Assembly: GCF_014489575.1 (NCBI RefSeq)
Contig: NZ_CP060789.1
Span: forward strand, 496,001-560,000
Length of the DNA stretch: 64,000 bases
DNA from: Tessaracoccus defluvii
GTDB lineage: Bacteria; Actinomycetota; Actinomycetes; Propionibacteriales; Propionibacteriaceae
Direction: 5' to 3'
The position numbers and the translations under genes were made by a program. Position 1 is the stretch's first letter. Each line of letters opens with the position of its first letter. The notes under the pieces were generated by a model that was given only the letters and a program-made list of their open reading frames with translations, was not told where the DNA came from and made no database searches. Of the stretch, positions 45,435 through 54,791 are shown piece by piece.

Positions 45435-46364
45435 TCAGCGCTGGGCCTTGGTGAAGCCGGCGGCCTCGGCGGCGGCCTCCGACTCGAACCAGACCTCGGC
45501 GATCGTACGCTCGTAGCCCCCCGTGCCGGGCACGTGGAACTTCATGGAGCGCTCGTTGCCCTTGATCGTGAAGCCCTCCGGCGGCTCGGCGCCGACGTAG
45601 GCGCCCTCGCCGTAGTGCTTCGCGTGCGCTGCGACCTCGGCGGCGTGCTCCGACTCCGAGACGACCTCATGCACGGGTGGCGGCGCGCCCTCGGACGTCA
45701 TCTCATCCTGCTCGGCCGCCTCTTCGTCGGACACGACGACCTCGTCGTCAATGTCCTCTGCGTCGGCGGCAGGGGTGGCCTCGGCGTCGGCGGCGAACTT
45801 CGCGGCGGCGGAGAACGTGTCGTTGTTGTTGACGTACGCCTTCGACGGCTCGTGCGCCGTCCAGCCGTCATCCTTCGGGGCGAGGAAGTGTCGCACGGCG
45901 GCGACCGCGCCCGCGATGACGGCGCCGATGGCCAGCGCCTTGGCGAAGGACCGCAGCTTGCTCTTCTTCTTGGATTTCGGCTCGAGGTCGCCTGCGAGGG
46001 CCTGGACGGCGGCAGTGCCCCGCTTGGTGGCCTCCTGGACGACCGGCAGGTCGGCGGCGGCGTGCAGGGCGTCCTGCAGCTTGGGTAGCAGGTCGTCGGT
46101 CACCTTGTCGCGGGCAGCGTCGACCGCCGGCGTCACCTTGTCGAGCGCGTCCTTGATGTGGGGTTCCAGGTCGTCCAGGGTGCGCGCGGCGACAGTGGCG
46201 GTGCGAACCTTTGCGTCCTTGAGGATGGGGCCTGCCTGCTTCTGCGCCTCGGCGATCAAGTCAGAAGCGAGTTCGAGGCCGTCCCTCAGTGCGGCGGATG
46301 AGTACTCGGCGGCGGCGGACGCGGTCTCCACGGCGGCCTTCTTCAACTCTTGTGACTTCTTCAC
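45435..46364 (-). CDS. Hypothetical protein: helical N-terminus, one membrane segment, conserved-looking C-terminal domain
   Basis: 309 residues from GTG 46364, chosen because GGAGG lies 5 bases upstream; ATG 46400 would add 12 residues. Residues 1-150 are long Ala/Lys/Glu/Asp-rich helices, apolipoprotein-like ([31 protein letters not shown]). One short membrane segment follows ([22 protein letters not shown]), then an acidic linker and a compact C-terminal domain: [20 protein letters not shown] then [19 protein letters not shown]. The last piece resembles the small I-K-G-N-x2-S...Y-H-x-P-x5-Y-x-R-T domain seen at the ends of various actinobacterial proteins (I recall it as the sunset domain). 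Function unknown. Confidence 0.7.
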   Translation of the reverse strand: MKKSQELKKAAVETASAAAEYSSAALRDGLELASDLIAEAQKQAGPILKDAKVRTATVAARTLDDLEPHIKDALDKVTPAVDAARDKVTDDLLPKLQDALHAAADLPVVQEATKRGTAAVQALAGDLEPKSKKKSKLRSFAKALAIGAVIAGAVAAVRHFLAPKDDGWTAHEPSKAYVNNNDTFSAAAKFAADAEATPAADAEDIDDEVVVSDEEAAEQDEMTSEGAPPPVHEVVSESEHAAEVAAHAKHYGEGAYVGAEPPEGFTIKGNERSMKFHVPGTGGYERTIAEVWFESEAAAEAAGFTKAQR

Positions 46365-46490
46365 AAGTTCCTCCAATGGTTGTGGCTCGTAGTCGAGCAT
46401 GTACCACGCTACCGGTTTGTGGGGTTGCATCAAGGCTCGCGTGTGGAATCGTCTGCCACACTTGGGAGGGTCAAACAGAAAGGACCACGC

Positions 46491-47000
46491 GTGAGCACCG
46501 CAACTCTGCACACCAACCGTGGCGACATCCTGATCGAACTCTTCCAGGATCACGCCCCCCAGACGGTGGCCAACTTCGTCGGCCTCGCCGACGGCACCAA
46601 GGAATACGCCGACCCCACCACCGGGGAGAAGACGACCGGGAAGTTCTACGACGGTCTTACCTTCCACCGGGTGATCGACGGCTTCATGATCCAGGGCGGC
46701 TGCCCCCGCGGCGACGGCCGTGGCGGCCCCGGCTACACCTTCGCGGACGAGTTCCACCCGGAGCTGAGCTTCGACCGCCCGTACCTGCTGGCCATGGCCA
46801 ACGCAGGGCCCGGCACCAACGGGTCGCAGTTCTTCATCACGGTCGGCCCCACGCCGCACCTGAACCGCCGCCACACGATCTTCGGCGAGGTGAAGGACCC
46901 GGCCAGCCAGGCTGTCGTCGACGCGATCGCCACCACCCGCACCGGCATGATGGACCGCCCCGTCGAGCCTGTGGTGATCAACAGCGTCACCATCGCCTGA
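46491..47000 (+). CDS. ppiA: Peptidyl-prolyl cis-trans isomerase, cyclophilin type
   Basis: 169 residues from GTG 46491 with AAAGGA upstream. Cyclophilin signatures: [20 protein letters not shown] with the catalytic Arg in FHRV, then [20 protein letters not shown] and [12 protein letters not shown]. No signal peptide, so it acts in the cytosol, speeding prolyl isomerisation during folding. Divergent from the hypothetical gene at 45435; followed by a strong terminator. Confidence 0.95.
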   Translation: MSTATLHTNRGDILIELFQDHAPQTVANFVGLADGTKEYADPTTGEKTTGKFYDGLTFHRVIDGFMIQGGCPRGDGRGGPGYTFADEFHPELSFDRPYLLAMANAGPGTNGSQFFITVGPTPHLNRRHTIFGEVKDPASQAVVDAIATTRTGMMDRPVEPVVINSVTIA

Positions 47001-47015
47001 CGCGCATCGCCTGAC

Positions 47016-47047
47016 CGCCGCCCGCCCCGGATCCGGGGCGGGCGGCG
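47016..47047. terminator. Bidirectional terminator, perfect palindrome
   Basis: CGCCGCCCGCCCC (47016-47028), GGATCC centre, and its exact complement at 47035-47047. It lies between convergent ppiA and the exonuclease/GIY-YIG gene. Confidence 0.8.
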
Positions 47048-47067
47048 TCGTCTTACCCCTGCACCGG

Positions 47068-48790
47068 TCAACCGGCAGGCAGGGGTTCCTGCCCCAGCAA
47101 CTCGGCCGCCAGTTCCCCTCCGCCAGCCCGATGCCGAGCGGCCAGGCCCAGTCGCCCTGCGTCTCGATGAACCGGACCCCTGGCTGTTCCAGCCAGGCCG
47201 CGATCCTCTCCGCCTCCTCCACGCTGCCGGCCGGCTGCCCGCCCACGGGCCGCGGCACCGTCTCCGCGGCCGCGACGGCCTCGTCGGCGGCGGAGCGGGC
47301 CCTCGCCGAGGGGGCGGCGGTCGCCGCGGCGAGCCGGCCGTAGCGGATCACATGGATGTCCCAGCCGCGCCCGGTGGGCACGGCCGCGACGAGCTGCGGG
47401 CACAGCGCCAGCGAGCGGATCCGATGGAACCGCAGCGAGGTGCGGTAGTAGGAGCGCATCCGCTCGGCGAGTTCGCCCGCCTCCTCGAAGCGTTCCTGGC
47501 CGACCAGCCGGTTCATCCTGCCCTGCACGCTGCGCAACACGGGCCGCACGTCGGTGAGCCAGCTCTCCTCGACCTCGGCCGTCACCGCGCCGTAGCGCTC
47601 CGCCGCTTCCCCGAGCTGGCAGGGCGCGAGGCAGCGGCCCATCTCGGCCAGCGCACAGGCCGGGCTCGCGCGGCGGGCCGACAGCCGGGTGGTGCAGCGA
47701 CGCAGCCGGTACGCGTCGTAGAGGGTCAACGCGGCGTCATCGGCGGCCTCGCGGTTGGTGAACGGGCCGAAGTAGGTGGCCGCGTCGTCGCGGACCCGCG
47801 AGACGATCGAGAGCCGCGGAAACGCCTCATCGGTCAGCTTGAGCCACATCACCTTCCGCTGCCGCTTCGAGCGACGGTTGTAGCGCGGGGCGAGCGATTC
47901 GATCATCCGCAGCTCGCGCACCTCCGCCTCCAGGTCGGTGGCGCACTCGACGAACTCGACCGCTGTTGCGACGCGCACCATCTCGTGGATCCGGCCGCGC
48001 TTCTCCGCGGCGGAAAAGTAGGAACGGACGCGGCGGCGCAGATTCGTGGACTTGCCGACGTAGAGGGTTTCCCGGCGGGGCACGCCGTCGGCGTCGACCG
48101 AGTCGGTGACGAAGTAGTAGACGCCGGGCCGCTCGGGGCGGAGTGGGCCCAGACGCGCTTCGCGCGACGATCGGGGGAGACCTGCAGCGCGAACTCGGCC
48201 AGGTCGTCGAGCGTGTGGACGCCGAGGCTGCCCACCCGTTCGAGCAGGCCGTGGAGCACGTCGACGGTGGCGCGGGCGTCGCTGAGCGCCCGGTGGTTCG
48301 GCTCGGTGTCGGCGCCGAAGTGCCGGGCGAGCGTCGCGAGCTTGCAGTTGGGCACCTCGTCACGCAGCAGGGCCGTGCGGGCGATGGCGACGGTGTCGAC
48401 GATCGTGGGGCGCGGCCACGCCAGGCCCAGCTCCTCGTAGCCGCGCCGCAGGAAGCCGGTGTCGAAGCGGGCGTTGTGGGCGACGAGCACGGCGCCGGCC
48501 GCGAACTCCGCGAAGGCGGGCAGCACCGTCGAGGCGGGCGGGGCGGACGCCACCATCTGGTTGGTGATCCCGGTGAGCACCTGGATCATGGCCGGAATGG
48601 GGGAGGAGGGGCGCACCAGGGACTGGAACTCGCCGAGCACGACCCCGCCGCGGACCTTCACCGCGCCCACCTCGGTGATCTCGCTGTCGGCCGCGCCGCC
48701 GGTCGTCTCGAGGTCGACCACCACGAAGGTCGCCTCGGACAGCGGCACGCCGAGATCGTCGAAGCTGGGTTGGAGAGGTCGAACTGCCAT
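47068..48790 (-). CDS. DnaQ-like DEDD exonuclease fused to GIY-YIG (UvrC-type) nuclease (two apparent frameshifts)
   Basis: From ATG 48790. Residues 20-190 are a DnaQ/epsilon 3'-5' exonuclease: FVVVDLETTGG, VAHNARFDTGFLRR and HRALSDARATVDVL. After a frame change at GGG 48145-48147 come GVYYFVTDSV and YVGKSTNLRRRVRSYF, the GIY-YIG nuclease of UvrC/Cho, followed by UvrC-like sequence with a Cys-rich stretch (CTTRL...CALAEMGRCLAPCQLG). Near the end the frame shifts again at CCCC 47115-47118; adding one base gives ELAAELLGQEPLPAG before the stop. Repaired length is about 574. The exonuclease-UvrC fusion is a known actinobacterial architecture, probably for DNA repair. Both breaks are G/C-run contractions. 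Confidence 0.85.
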
Positions 48791-48809
48791 GCCCTGCACG
48801 CTACGACGC

Positions 48810-48833
48810 GCCTCAGACAGAACTGTCAGAGGC
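48810..48833. promoter_or_regulatory. Palindromic operator-like site in a divergent intergenic region
   Basis: GCCTCAGACAG (48810-48820), AA, CTGTCAGAGGC (48823-48833): 11-base arms with one mismatch. It lies 19 bases from each start of the divergent genes at 48790 and 48852. It does not match the actinobacterial LexA box, so the binding factor is unknown. Confidence 0.45.
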
Positions 48834-48851
48834 TTCCTGCAGAGTGTCGCC

Positions 48852-49058
48852 ATGGCAACTCTCCATGTGGACTGCGCATCCTGCGAAGCTCGGGGCCCCG
48901 CATGCTCCGACTGCGTCATCTCCGTCCTGCTCGGCACGCCGGGCGTCGACTTCGAGGAAACCGAACGGGCCGCTCTGACGGTGTTGTCGCAGGGAGGGCT
49001 CCTGCCGCCCCTGCGGATGGCGCCACCGTCCGACGGCCGGAATGTGGAAGCTGTTTGA
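48852..49058 (+). CDS. Small cysteine-rich protein
   Basis: 68 residues from ATG 48852. The N-terminus holds two C-x2-C pairs (C-A-S-C and C-S-D-C) that could bind zinc or an Fe-S centre, followed by VISVLLGTPGVDFEETERAALTVLSQGG and a proline-rich tail. It resembles a short family found beside NlpC/P60 and UvrC-like genes in actinobacteria, but I know of no function. The promoter of the next gene overlaps its last codons. Confidence 0.65.
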   Translation: MATLHVDCASCEARGPACSDCVISVLLGTPGVDFEETERAALTVLSQGGLLPPLRMAPPSDGRNVEAV

Positions 49059-49083
49059 GTAAAGGCTGAGGAGAGCTTAGAGT
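49055..49083 (+). promoter_or_regulatory. Promoter of the NlpC/P60 gene
   Basis: TTGAGT (49055-49060), a 17-base spacer, TAGAGT (49078-49083), followed 34 bases on by GTG 49117 with GGAGG upstream. One of the clearest sigma-70-type promoters in the window. Confidence 0.6.
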
Positions 49084-49116
49084 TCTCTCAGACTTTGTTC
49101 AGCCTACGGAGGTCCC

Positions 49117-50214
49117 GTGAACCGAATCCGCGCCGCTATCGCCAGCGCTCTCGCTGTCGCCTGCCTGGTCGGCGGCACCGTGACCGCCGTGGCCGATCCG
49201 GACGCCGTCGCGAAGGCACAGGCCGAGCTGGAGCGCATCCAGCAGGAGTCCTCCGCGATCGATCAGGAGATCATCGAGGCGCACGAGCGCGTCGCCCAGG
49301 GGGAGACGAAGCTCACCAACCTGAAGGCCGACGTCGCCAGGCAGGAACAGCAGGTCTCGGATCTCGCCGCCCAGATGGGGGAGCAGGCCGCCGTCGCGCT
49401 CGAGGTGAACTCATTCTCGCTCACCGCGCAGCTGCTGACGTCCAGCGACTCGGACAGCTTCCTCCGTGGCCTCGGCGCCATGCAGGTGGAGACCGACCGC
49501 TCCAACGCCGCGGTGCAGCAGCTCCAGCTCGACCAGGCCAAGCTGACCACGCTCCGCGAGGACGCGACGGCGACACAGGCACAGCTCGAGAAGGACGCCG
49601 CCGCCAAGGAGGCCCTCGCCGTCGAGTTCGATGCCAAGGAGGCGGAGGCGCAGCGCGTCTACGACCGGCTCTCGGAGGAGGAGCGGCAGCGCCTCGCCGC
49701 CATTGAGGCGGAGCGGATCCGCCGCGCGGAGGAGCAGCAGCGACAGGCAGAGGCACGCGCGGCGGCCGGCGCCAGCCGGGACGAGGGCCGCGGCACCAGC
49801 GAGTCGCCCTCGGCCACCGCACCCTCGGAGGAACCCCCCGCGGCCTCGGGCGGCGGCTCCGATCGCGCCCAGGCCGCCGTGAGCGCGGCCCTCAGTAAGG
49901 TCGGCAGCCGCTACGTCTGGGGCACCTCGGGTCCCAACACCTTCGACTGCTCCGGCCTGACGAGCTGGGCCTACCGTCAGGTCGGCATCAGCCTCTCGCG
50001 CTCCTCGCGCGCGCAGTGGAGCTCGGCCGGTCGCAAGATCTCCAAGTCGGAGCTGCAGCCCGGCGATCTGGTGTTCTACTACAGCCCGGTGAGTCACGTC
50101 GGCCTCTACATCGGCAACGGCAAGATCGTCGACGCAGCCAACCCCCGCTCCGGCGTGCGGGTCACCAGCCTGAACTCGATGCCCTTCACAGGAGCCCGTC
50201 GCGTCGTCGGCTGA
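49117..50214 (+). CDS. Secreted NlpC/P60 peptidoglycan endopeptidase (RipA-like)
   Basis: 365 residues from GTG 49117 with GGAGG. A signal peptide (AAIASALAVACLVGGTVTAVA) is followed by a long coiled coil (residues 30-220), a Ser/Pro/Glu linker and a C-terminal NlpC/P60 domain. The catalytic cysteine is in FDCSGLTSWAYRQVG and the histidine in SHVGLYIGNG. Coiled-coil plus NlpC/P60 is the layout of RipA-type hydrolases that split daughter cells and are regulated through the coiled coil. A dedicated promoter and terminator make it monocistronic. Confidence 0.93.
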   Translation: MNRIRAAIASALAVACLVGGTVTAVADPDAVAKAQAELERIQQESSAIDQEIIEAHERVAQGETKLTNLKADVARQEQQVSDLAAQMGEQAAVALEVNSFSLTAQLLTSSDSDSFLRGLGAMQVETDRSNAAVQQLQLDQAKLTTLREDATATQAQLEKDAAAKEALAVEFDAKEAEAQRVYDRLSEEERQRLAAIEAERIRRAEEQQRQAEARAAAGASRDEGRGTSESPSATAPSEEPPAASGGGSDRAQAAVSAALSKVGSRYVWGTSGPNTFDCSGLTSWAYRQVGISLSRSSRAQWSSAGRKISKSELQPGDLVFYYSPVSHVGLYIGNGKIVDAANPRSGVRVTSLNSMPFTGARRVVG

Positions 50215-50228
50215 CCACCGGACAACGA

Positions 50229-50258
50229 GGCCCCGCGGACAGGTACGCGGGGCCTTTT
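50229..50258 (+). terminator. Intrinsic terminator after the NlpC/P60 gene
   Basis: GGCCCCGCG (50229-50237), 8-base loop, CGCGGGGCC (50246-50254), then TTTT. Confidence 0.88.
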
Positions 50259-50352
50259 CTGTTGCGTGCGGGGCCTCGCTTGATCGATTAACTAGCGCTG
50301 ACTAGGCGTCATGAAGGATCTCTGCCCCGCCTCCGCACGCCGCCTGAGGGTC

Positions 50353-50419
50353 TGATAGCCTCGGCGCAACGACCTGGCAACGGAGCACGGGTCCAGTCCT
50401 TTCAACGTCGAGGGATCAC
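50353..50419 (+). promoter_or_regulatory. Presumed eut operon promoter/leader with ANTAR-motif-like sequence
   Basis: The 160 bases before eutH contain a weak extended -10 candidate (TGATAGCCT, 50353-50361). They also contain GGCAACGGAGCAC at 50376-50388, which matches 11 of 13 positions of the AGCAANGRRGCUY motif recalled for EutV-type ANTAR antiterminators. The surrounding bases can form a weak CTGG/CCAG hairpin, but no U-run terminator is clear and no eutVW genes are in the window. The rest of this stretch shows nothing recognisable. GAGGGA before ATG 50420 is the eutH ribosome site. Confidence 0.3.
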
Positions 50420-51574
50420 ATGAGTATTAACGAAGTCATCGTCTGGATCTTGATGATCTGCATGGCCTTGGGCGGCATCGACCGCGCCATCGGCAACAAG
50501 TTCGGGCTCGGCGAGAAGTTCGAGGAGGGCTTCAACGCCATGGGGCCGCTGGCCCTGTCCATGGTCGGCGTCTACGCGCTGTCGCCCGTGCTGGCCAAGC
50601 TGCTCGGCCCGATCGTCAAGCCCATCTACGGCCTCATCGGCGCGGACCCCGCGATGTTCGCCGGCACGCTGCTCGCCAACGACATGGGCGGCTGGCCCCT
50701 GGCCCAGCAGCTGACCGACGACCCGAACGCGCAGATGCTCTCCGGCCTGATCCTGGGCGCCATGATGGGCGCCACGGTCGTGTTCACCATCCCCGTCGCG
50801 CTCGGCATCATCAAGGTCGACGACCGCACCTACCTCGCCAAGGGTGTCCTCGCCGGCATCGTGACCATCCCCTTCGGCGTCGTCACGTCCGGCCTCGTCG
50901 CGGGCATGCCGATCGGCTTCGTCCTGATCAACACCGTCCCGATCATCGTGGCAGCCGCGCTCATCGCGGTGGGCCTGTGGCTGATCCCCGACGGCATGAC
51001 CAAGGGCTTCCTCTGGTTCGGCAAGGGGCTCGTGTTCATCATCTCGATCGGCCTGGTCATCGGCGTCTTCGAGACGCTGACTGAGGTCCAGATCATGCCT
51101 GCAGGCTGGGAACTGCTGCCCGTCACCGAGGGCCTCGCGATCGTCGGCTCCATCGGCATGATGCTGCTGGGCGCCTTCCCCGCGGTCCACCTGATCGTCA
51201 CCTTCGGCGCGAAGCCGCTCGCCGCGGTCGGCCGCCTCATCGGCGTCAACAAGTCCGCCGCCGGTGGCTTCATCGCGACCCTGGCGAACAACATCGCCAT
51301 GTTCGAGATCATGAAGGACATGGACAAGCGCGGCAAGATCCTCAACGCCGCCTTCGCCGTCAGCGCCGCCTTCGTCCTCGGCGACCACCTCGGCTTCACC
51401 GCCGGCGTGGCCCGCGAGATGATCGCGCCGATGATCGCAGGCAAGCTCGTCGCCGGCATCCTCGCCGTCGTCGTGGCGCTGCTCCTGTTCGCCCGCGCCT
51501 TCCCCGGCGTGAGCGCCGCCGACGAGGCCGCGGCCGAGGAGCCGGTCGAGGCCGCAGCGGCCGAGGAGGCCTGA
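50420..51574 (+). CDS. eutH: Ethanolamine transporter EutH
   Basis: 384 residues from ATG 50420. About ten membrane helices with EutH-specific stretches: MCMALGGIDRAIGNKFGLGEKFEEGF at the start, FAGTLLANDMGGWPLAQQL and ATLANNIAMFEIMKDMDKRGK later. The acidic Ala/Glu tail is a local feature. It brings ethanolamine into the cell. First gene of a plus-strand operon whose gaps are mostly under 60 bases. Family assignment is firm. Confidence 0.95.
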   Translation: MSINEVIVWILMICMALGGIDRAIGNKFGLGEKFEEGFNAMGPLALSMVGVYALSPVLAKLLGPIVKPIYGLIGADPAMFAGTLLANDMGGWPLAQQLTDDPNAQMLSGLILGAMMGATVVFTIPVALGIIKVDDRTYLAKGVLAGIVTIPFGVVTSGLVAGMPIGFVLINTVPIIVAAALIAVGLWLIPDGMTKGFLWFGKGLVFIISIGLVIGVFETLTEVQIMPAGWELLPVTEGLAIVGSIGMMLLGAFPAVHLIVTFGAKPLAAVGRLIGVNKSAAGGFIATLANNIAMFEIMKDMDKRGKILNAAFAVSAAFVLGDHLGFTAGVAREMIAPMIAGKLVAGILAVVVALLLFARAFPGVSAADEAAAEEPVEAAAAEEA

Positions 51575-51578
51575 GCAG

Positions 51579-51869
51579 ATGCGGATCGCACGGGTCATCG
51601 GGTCGGCCGTCTCGACCATCAAGGCCGACTCCCTGCGCGGCAGCAAGCTGCTCGTGGTGCAGGACGCCTCCGTCAGCGATGAGCCGACGGGGGAGCCCTA
51701 CGTCGCGGTCGACGCCGTCGGCGCAGGCGAGGGCGAACTCGTCCTCATCGCCTGTGGCAGCGCGGGCCGCTACACGCAGTGGACCGCCGATGCGCCCGTC
51801 GACGCCGTCATCCTCGCCATCCTCGACTCGCTCGAGGTCGGCGGCGAGACGACATTCCGCAAGAGCTGA
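51579..51869 (+). CDS. eutN: BMC vertex protein EutN/CcmL family
   Basis: 96 residues from ATG 51579, GGAGG 9 bases upstream. MRIARVIGSAVSTIKADSLRGSKLLVVQ and VDAVGAGEGELVLIACGSAGR are the EutN/CcmL core, and the protein is family length. Such pentamers cap the vertices of the polyhedral shell. Placing eutN second, before the enzymes, differs from the enterobacterial order. EutH stops 4 bases upstream. Confidence 0.95.
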   Translation: MRIARVIGSAVSTIKADSLRGSKLLVVQDASVSDEPTGEPYVAVDAVGAGEGELVLIACGSAGRYTQWTADAPVDAVILAILDSLEVGGETTFRKS

Positions 51870-51898
51870 CCCAGACAACCGCTGAGTAAGGAGGTGTG

Positions 51899-53367
51899 AT
51901 GAGCGGCAGGGACATGACGTCGGTGGGAATCGACGTGGGCACGACCACGACACAGGTGGTGCTGTCCGAGCTGACGGTGACCAACCAGGCCCGCATGGGC
52001 CTGGTGCCCCGCCTGGACGTGGACTCCCGTCGGGTCCTCTACCAGGGCGAGCCGCACTTCACCCCCCTCACCAGTCCCGACGAGGTCGACGTCGAACGCC
52101 TGGTGGCGCTCGTCCGCTCGGAATACGAGCGGGCGGGCATCGCCCCCGACCAGGTCGAGACCGGCGCCGTCATCATCACGGGGGAGACGGCCCGCACCCG
52201 CAACGCCGAGGAGATCCTGCACGGCCTCGGCGAGCTGGCGGGCGACTTCGTCGTCACCGTCGCCGGCCCCAACCTGGAGTCCCAGATCGCCGGCCGCGGT
52301 TCGGGCGCGGCACAGTGGTCGGCCGAGAACTTCGCCACCGTCGTGAACGTCGACATCGGCGGCGGCTCCTCGAACGCCGCGCTGTTCCGCTCCGGCGGGC
52401 ACCTGGCGTCGGCCGCCTCGATGGTCGGCGGACGGCAGGCGACGCTCGACCCGGCCACGCAGCAGCTCACCCACCTCGCCCCGACCGGCAGGATCATCGT
52501 CGACCAGCTCGGCCTCGACCTTCGGGTCGGTGCAGTGCCGCGACTCAGCGAACTGCGGCGCCTCACCGACACCATGGCCGACATCGTCGTGGACCTCTGC
52601 CTGGGGCTCGAGCCGCCGCTGACGAAGCTCGCCGCGCTCAGCAAGCCGCTGGCGATCGAGGGACAGGTCTCGGCCTACTTCGTCTCCGGCGGCGTCGGGC
52701 AGCTCTACTACGACGAGGCGCCCGTCTCCACGCTGGCGGAGGTCGCGGCGTGGGGCGACGTGGGGCCGCTGCTCGCAGCCAGCCTCCGGGACAACCCGCG
52801 CTGGCAGCAGCTGCGCGTCGTCCGTCCGGCCCAGACGCTGCGGGCCACGGTGCTGGGGGCGGCGAGCCAGCAGGTGACGCTGTCCGGCTCGACCATCTGG
52901 GCCGAGGACAGCCATCTGCCGCTGCGCAACGCACCGGTCATCGAGCCGCGCGTCGAGATGACCGTGCCCCACTTCGACGACCCGGCCGCGATCGCGGTCG
53001 CGCTCGGCGAGGCAGTCGCGCGCTGGGACCGTGGCGCCGACCACGACGGCGACTTCGTCGTCTCCCTCAACCTTCCCACCGGCTCAGCTACCCGCAGCTG
53101 ATCGCCGTGGCCACCGGCGTCACGGCCTTCGCCCGGCGCCAGCTGCCCGCGGGCAGGCCGCTGGTCCTGGTCATCGAGCAGGACTACGCGCAGGTCCTCG
53201 GCCAGACCATCAAGCAACAGTTTCCCGAGGTTCCCCTGATCGTCGTCGATCAGATCCACCTCGGTGAGGGCGACTTCATCGACATTGGTGAACCGCTCTT
53301 CGACGGGCGCGTGGTGCCCGTCTCCGTCAAGACGCTCATCTTCTACCAGGCCGCACCCGCGGCATGA
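51899..53367 (+). CDS. eutA: Ethanolamine ammonia-lyase reactivating factor EutA (one apparent frameshift)
   Basis: From ATG 51899 (AAGGAGG 4 bases upstream); GTG 51896 and ATG 51914 are alternatives. Actin-like ATPase motifs SVGIDVGTTTTQVVLSEL, ITGETARTRNAEE and NVDIGGGSSNAALF match EutA along its length. The C-terminal part (PQLIAVATGVTAFARRQLPAG to KTLIFYQAAPAA) is in another frame; adding one C at CCC 53075-53077 joins them as NLPHRLSYPQL, giving about 489 residues. EutA removes damaged cobalamin from EutBC using ATP. The break is probably a sequencing error. Confidence 0.9.
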
Positions 53368-53419
53368 CAAATGGATCGAAGGATAAAACCGTGGAGATCA
53401 CAACCCAGGGGGTGTACTG

Positions 53420-54787
53420 ATGTTGTTGCGAACGAAGCTGTTCGGACACACCTATGAGTTCGCCGACCTCAAGGACCTGCTAGCCAAGGCCAATGAGGAG
53501 AAGTCCGGCGACCTACAGGCGGGAATCGCGGCGCGCAGCGCGGCTGAGCGGGTAGCCGCGCGGCACGTGCTGGCCGAGGTGCCGCTGAGCGCGCTGCGCG
53601 AGAACCCGGTCGTGCCGTACGACCAGGACGAGGTCACGCGTGCCATCGACGACGCCATCAACGAGACGATCTACAACGAGATCAAGGGCTGGAGCGTCGG
53701 CGATTTCCGCGAATGGATCCTCAGCAACAAGACCAGCGGCGCGGACATCGCCCGCGTCGGTCGGGCGCTGACCGGCGAGATGATCGCCGCGGTGACCAAG
53801 CTGATGGGCAACCTCGACCTCGTCGTCGCCGCCCGCAAGATCCGCGTCGTCACGCACTCGGGCAACACCATGGGCCTCGAGGGCACGCTGGCGTCCCGCC
53901 TGCAGCCCAACCACCCGACCGACTCGGTCGACGGCATCCGTGCCGCCGTCTACGAGGGCCTCTCGTTCGGCTCCGGCGACTCCGTCATCGGCATCAACCC
54001 GTCCGACGACTCCGTCGGCTCGGTCAGCCGCCTGCTGGAGATGACGTACGACATCATCCAGCGCTGGGAGATCCCCACGCAGAACTGCGTCCTGGCCCAC
54101 GTCACCACGCAGATGGAGGCCCTCAAGCGGGGTGCGCCGTCGGGCCTGATCTTCCAGTCGATCGCCGGCTCGCAGAAGGCGATGGAGAGCTTCGGCATCT
54201 CGATCGACCTGATGGACGAGGCCTACGACCTGGCGAAGAAGTACTGCTTCACCGCCGGACCGAACTACATGTACTTCGAGACCGGCCAGGGCTCCGCACT
54301 GTCGGCCGACGCGCACAACGGCGCCGACCAGCTCGTGCTGGAGGCCCGCAACTACGCGATCGCCCGCCGCTGGAACCCGTACCAGGTCAACACCGTCGTC
54401 GGCTTCATCGGCCCCGAGTACCTCTACGACTCGGTGCAGATCATCCGCGCAGGCCTCGAGGACCACTTCATGGGCAAGCTCGCCGGCATCTCGATGGGCT
54501 GCGACGTGTGCTACACCAACCACGCCAAGGCGGACCAGAACAGCAACGACAACCTCGCTGTGCTGCTCGCCTCGGCAGGCGTCAACTTCATCATGGGCAT
54601 CCCGATGGGTGACGACGCGATGCTCAGCTACCAGACGACCAGCTACCACGATGCGCCCGCGCTGAGGCAGGCCCTCGGGCTGCGCCCGCTGCCCGAGTTC
54701 GAGTCGTGGATGGAGGAGGTGGGCCTGTGGAAGGACGGCCAGCTCACCGACTGTGCAGGCGACGCGTCCTTCTTCCTGAAGAGGTGA
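53420..54787 (+). CDS. eutB: Ethanolamine ammonia-lyase large subunit EutB
   Basis: 455 residues from ATG 53420, essentially the family length. Recognisable throughout: KTSGADIARVGRALTGEMIAAVTKLM, RVVTHSGNTMGLEGTLASRLQPNHPTDS, GINPSDDSVGSVSRLLE and AGISMGCDVCYTNHAKADQNSNDNL. EutB carries the TIM-barrel active site. With EutC and adenosylcobalamin it converts ethanolamine to acetaldehyde and ammonia inside the compartment. EutC follows after 4 bases. Confidence 0.98.
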   Translation: MLLRTKLFGHTYEFADLKDLLAKANEEKSGDLQAGIAARSAAERVAARHVLAEVPLSALRENPVVPYDQDEVTRAIDDAINETIYNEIKGWSVGDFREWILSNKTSGADIARVGRALTGEMIAAVTKLMGNLDLVVAARKIRVVTHSGNTMGLEGTLASRLQPNHPTDSVDGIRAAVYEGLSFGSGDSVIGINPSDDSVGSVSRLLEMTYDIIQRWEIPTQNCVLAHVTTQMEALKRGAPSGLIFQSIAGSQKAMESFGISIDLMDEAYDLAKKYCFTAGPNYMYFETGQGSALSADAHNGADQLVLEARNYAIARRWNPYQVNTVVGFIGPEYLYDSVQIIRAGLEDHFMGKLAGISMGCDVCYTNHAKADQNSNDNLAVLLASAGVNFIMGIPMGDDAMLSYQTTSYHDAPALRQALGLRPLPEFESWMEEVGLWKDGQLTDCAGDASFFLKR

Positions 54788-54791
54788 ACCG

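Noticed and set aside
48810..48833. SOS (LexA) box controlling the exonuclease/GIY-YIG gene
   Set aside because: The palindrome has none of the conserved GAAC/GTTC core of actinobacterial LexA sites.
50260..50419. Cobalamin riboswitch upstream of the B12-dependent eut operon
   Set aside because: I looked for the B12 box and the conserved GCCACTG-type segment and found neither; the 160-base gap is also short for one.
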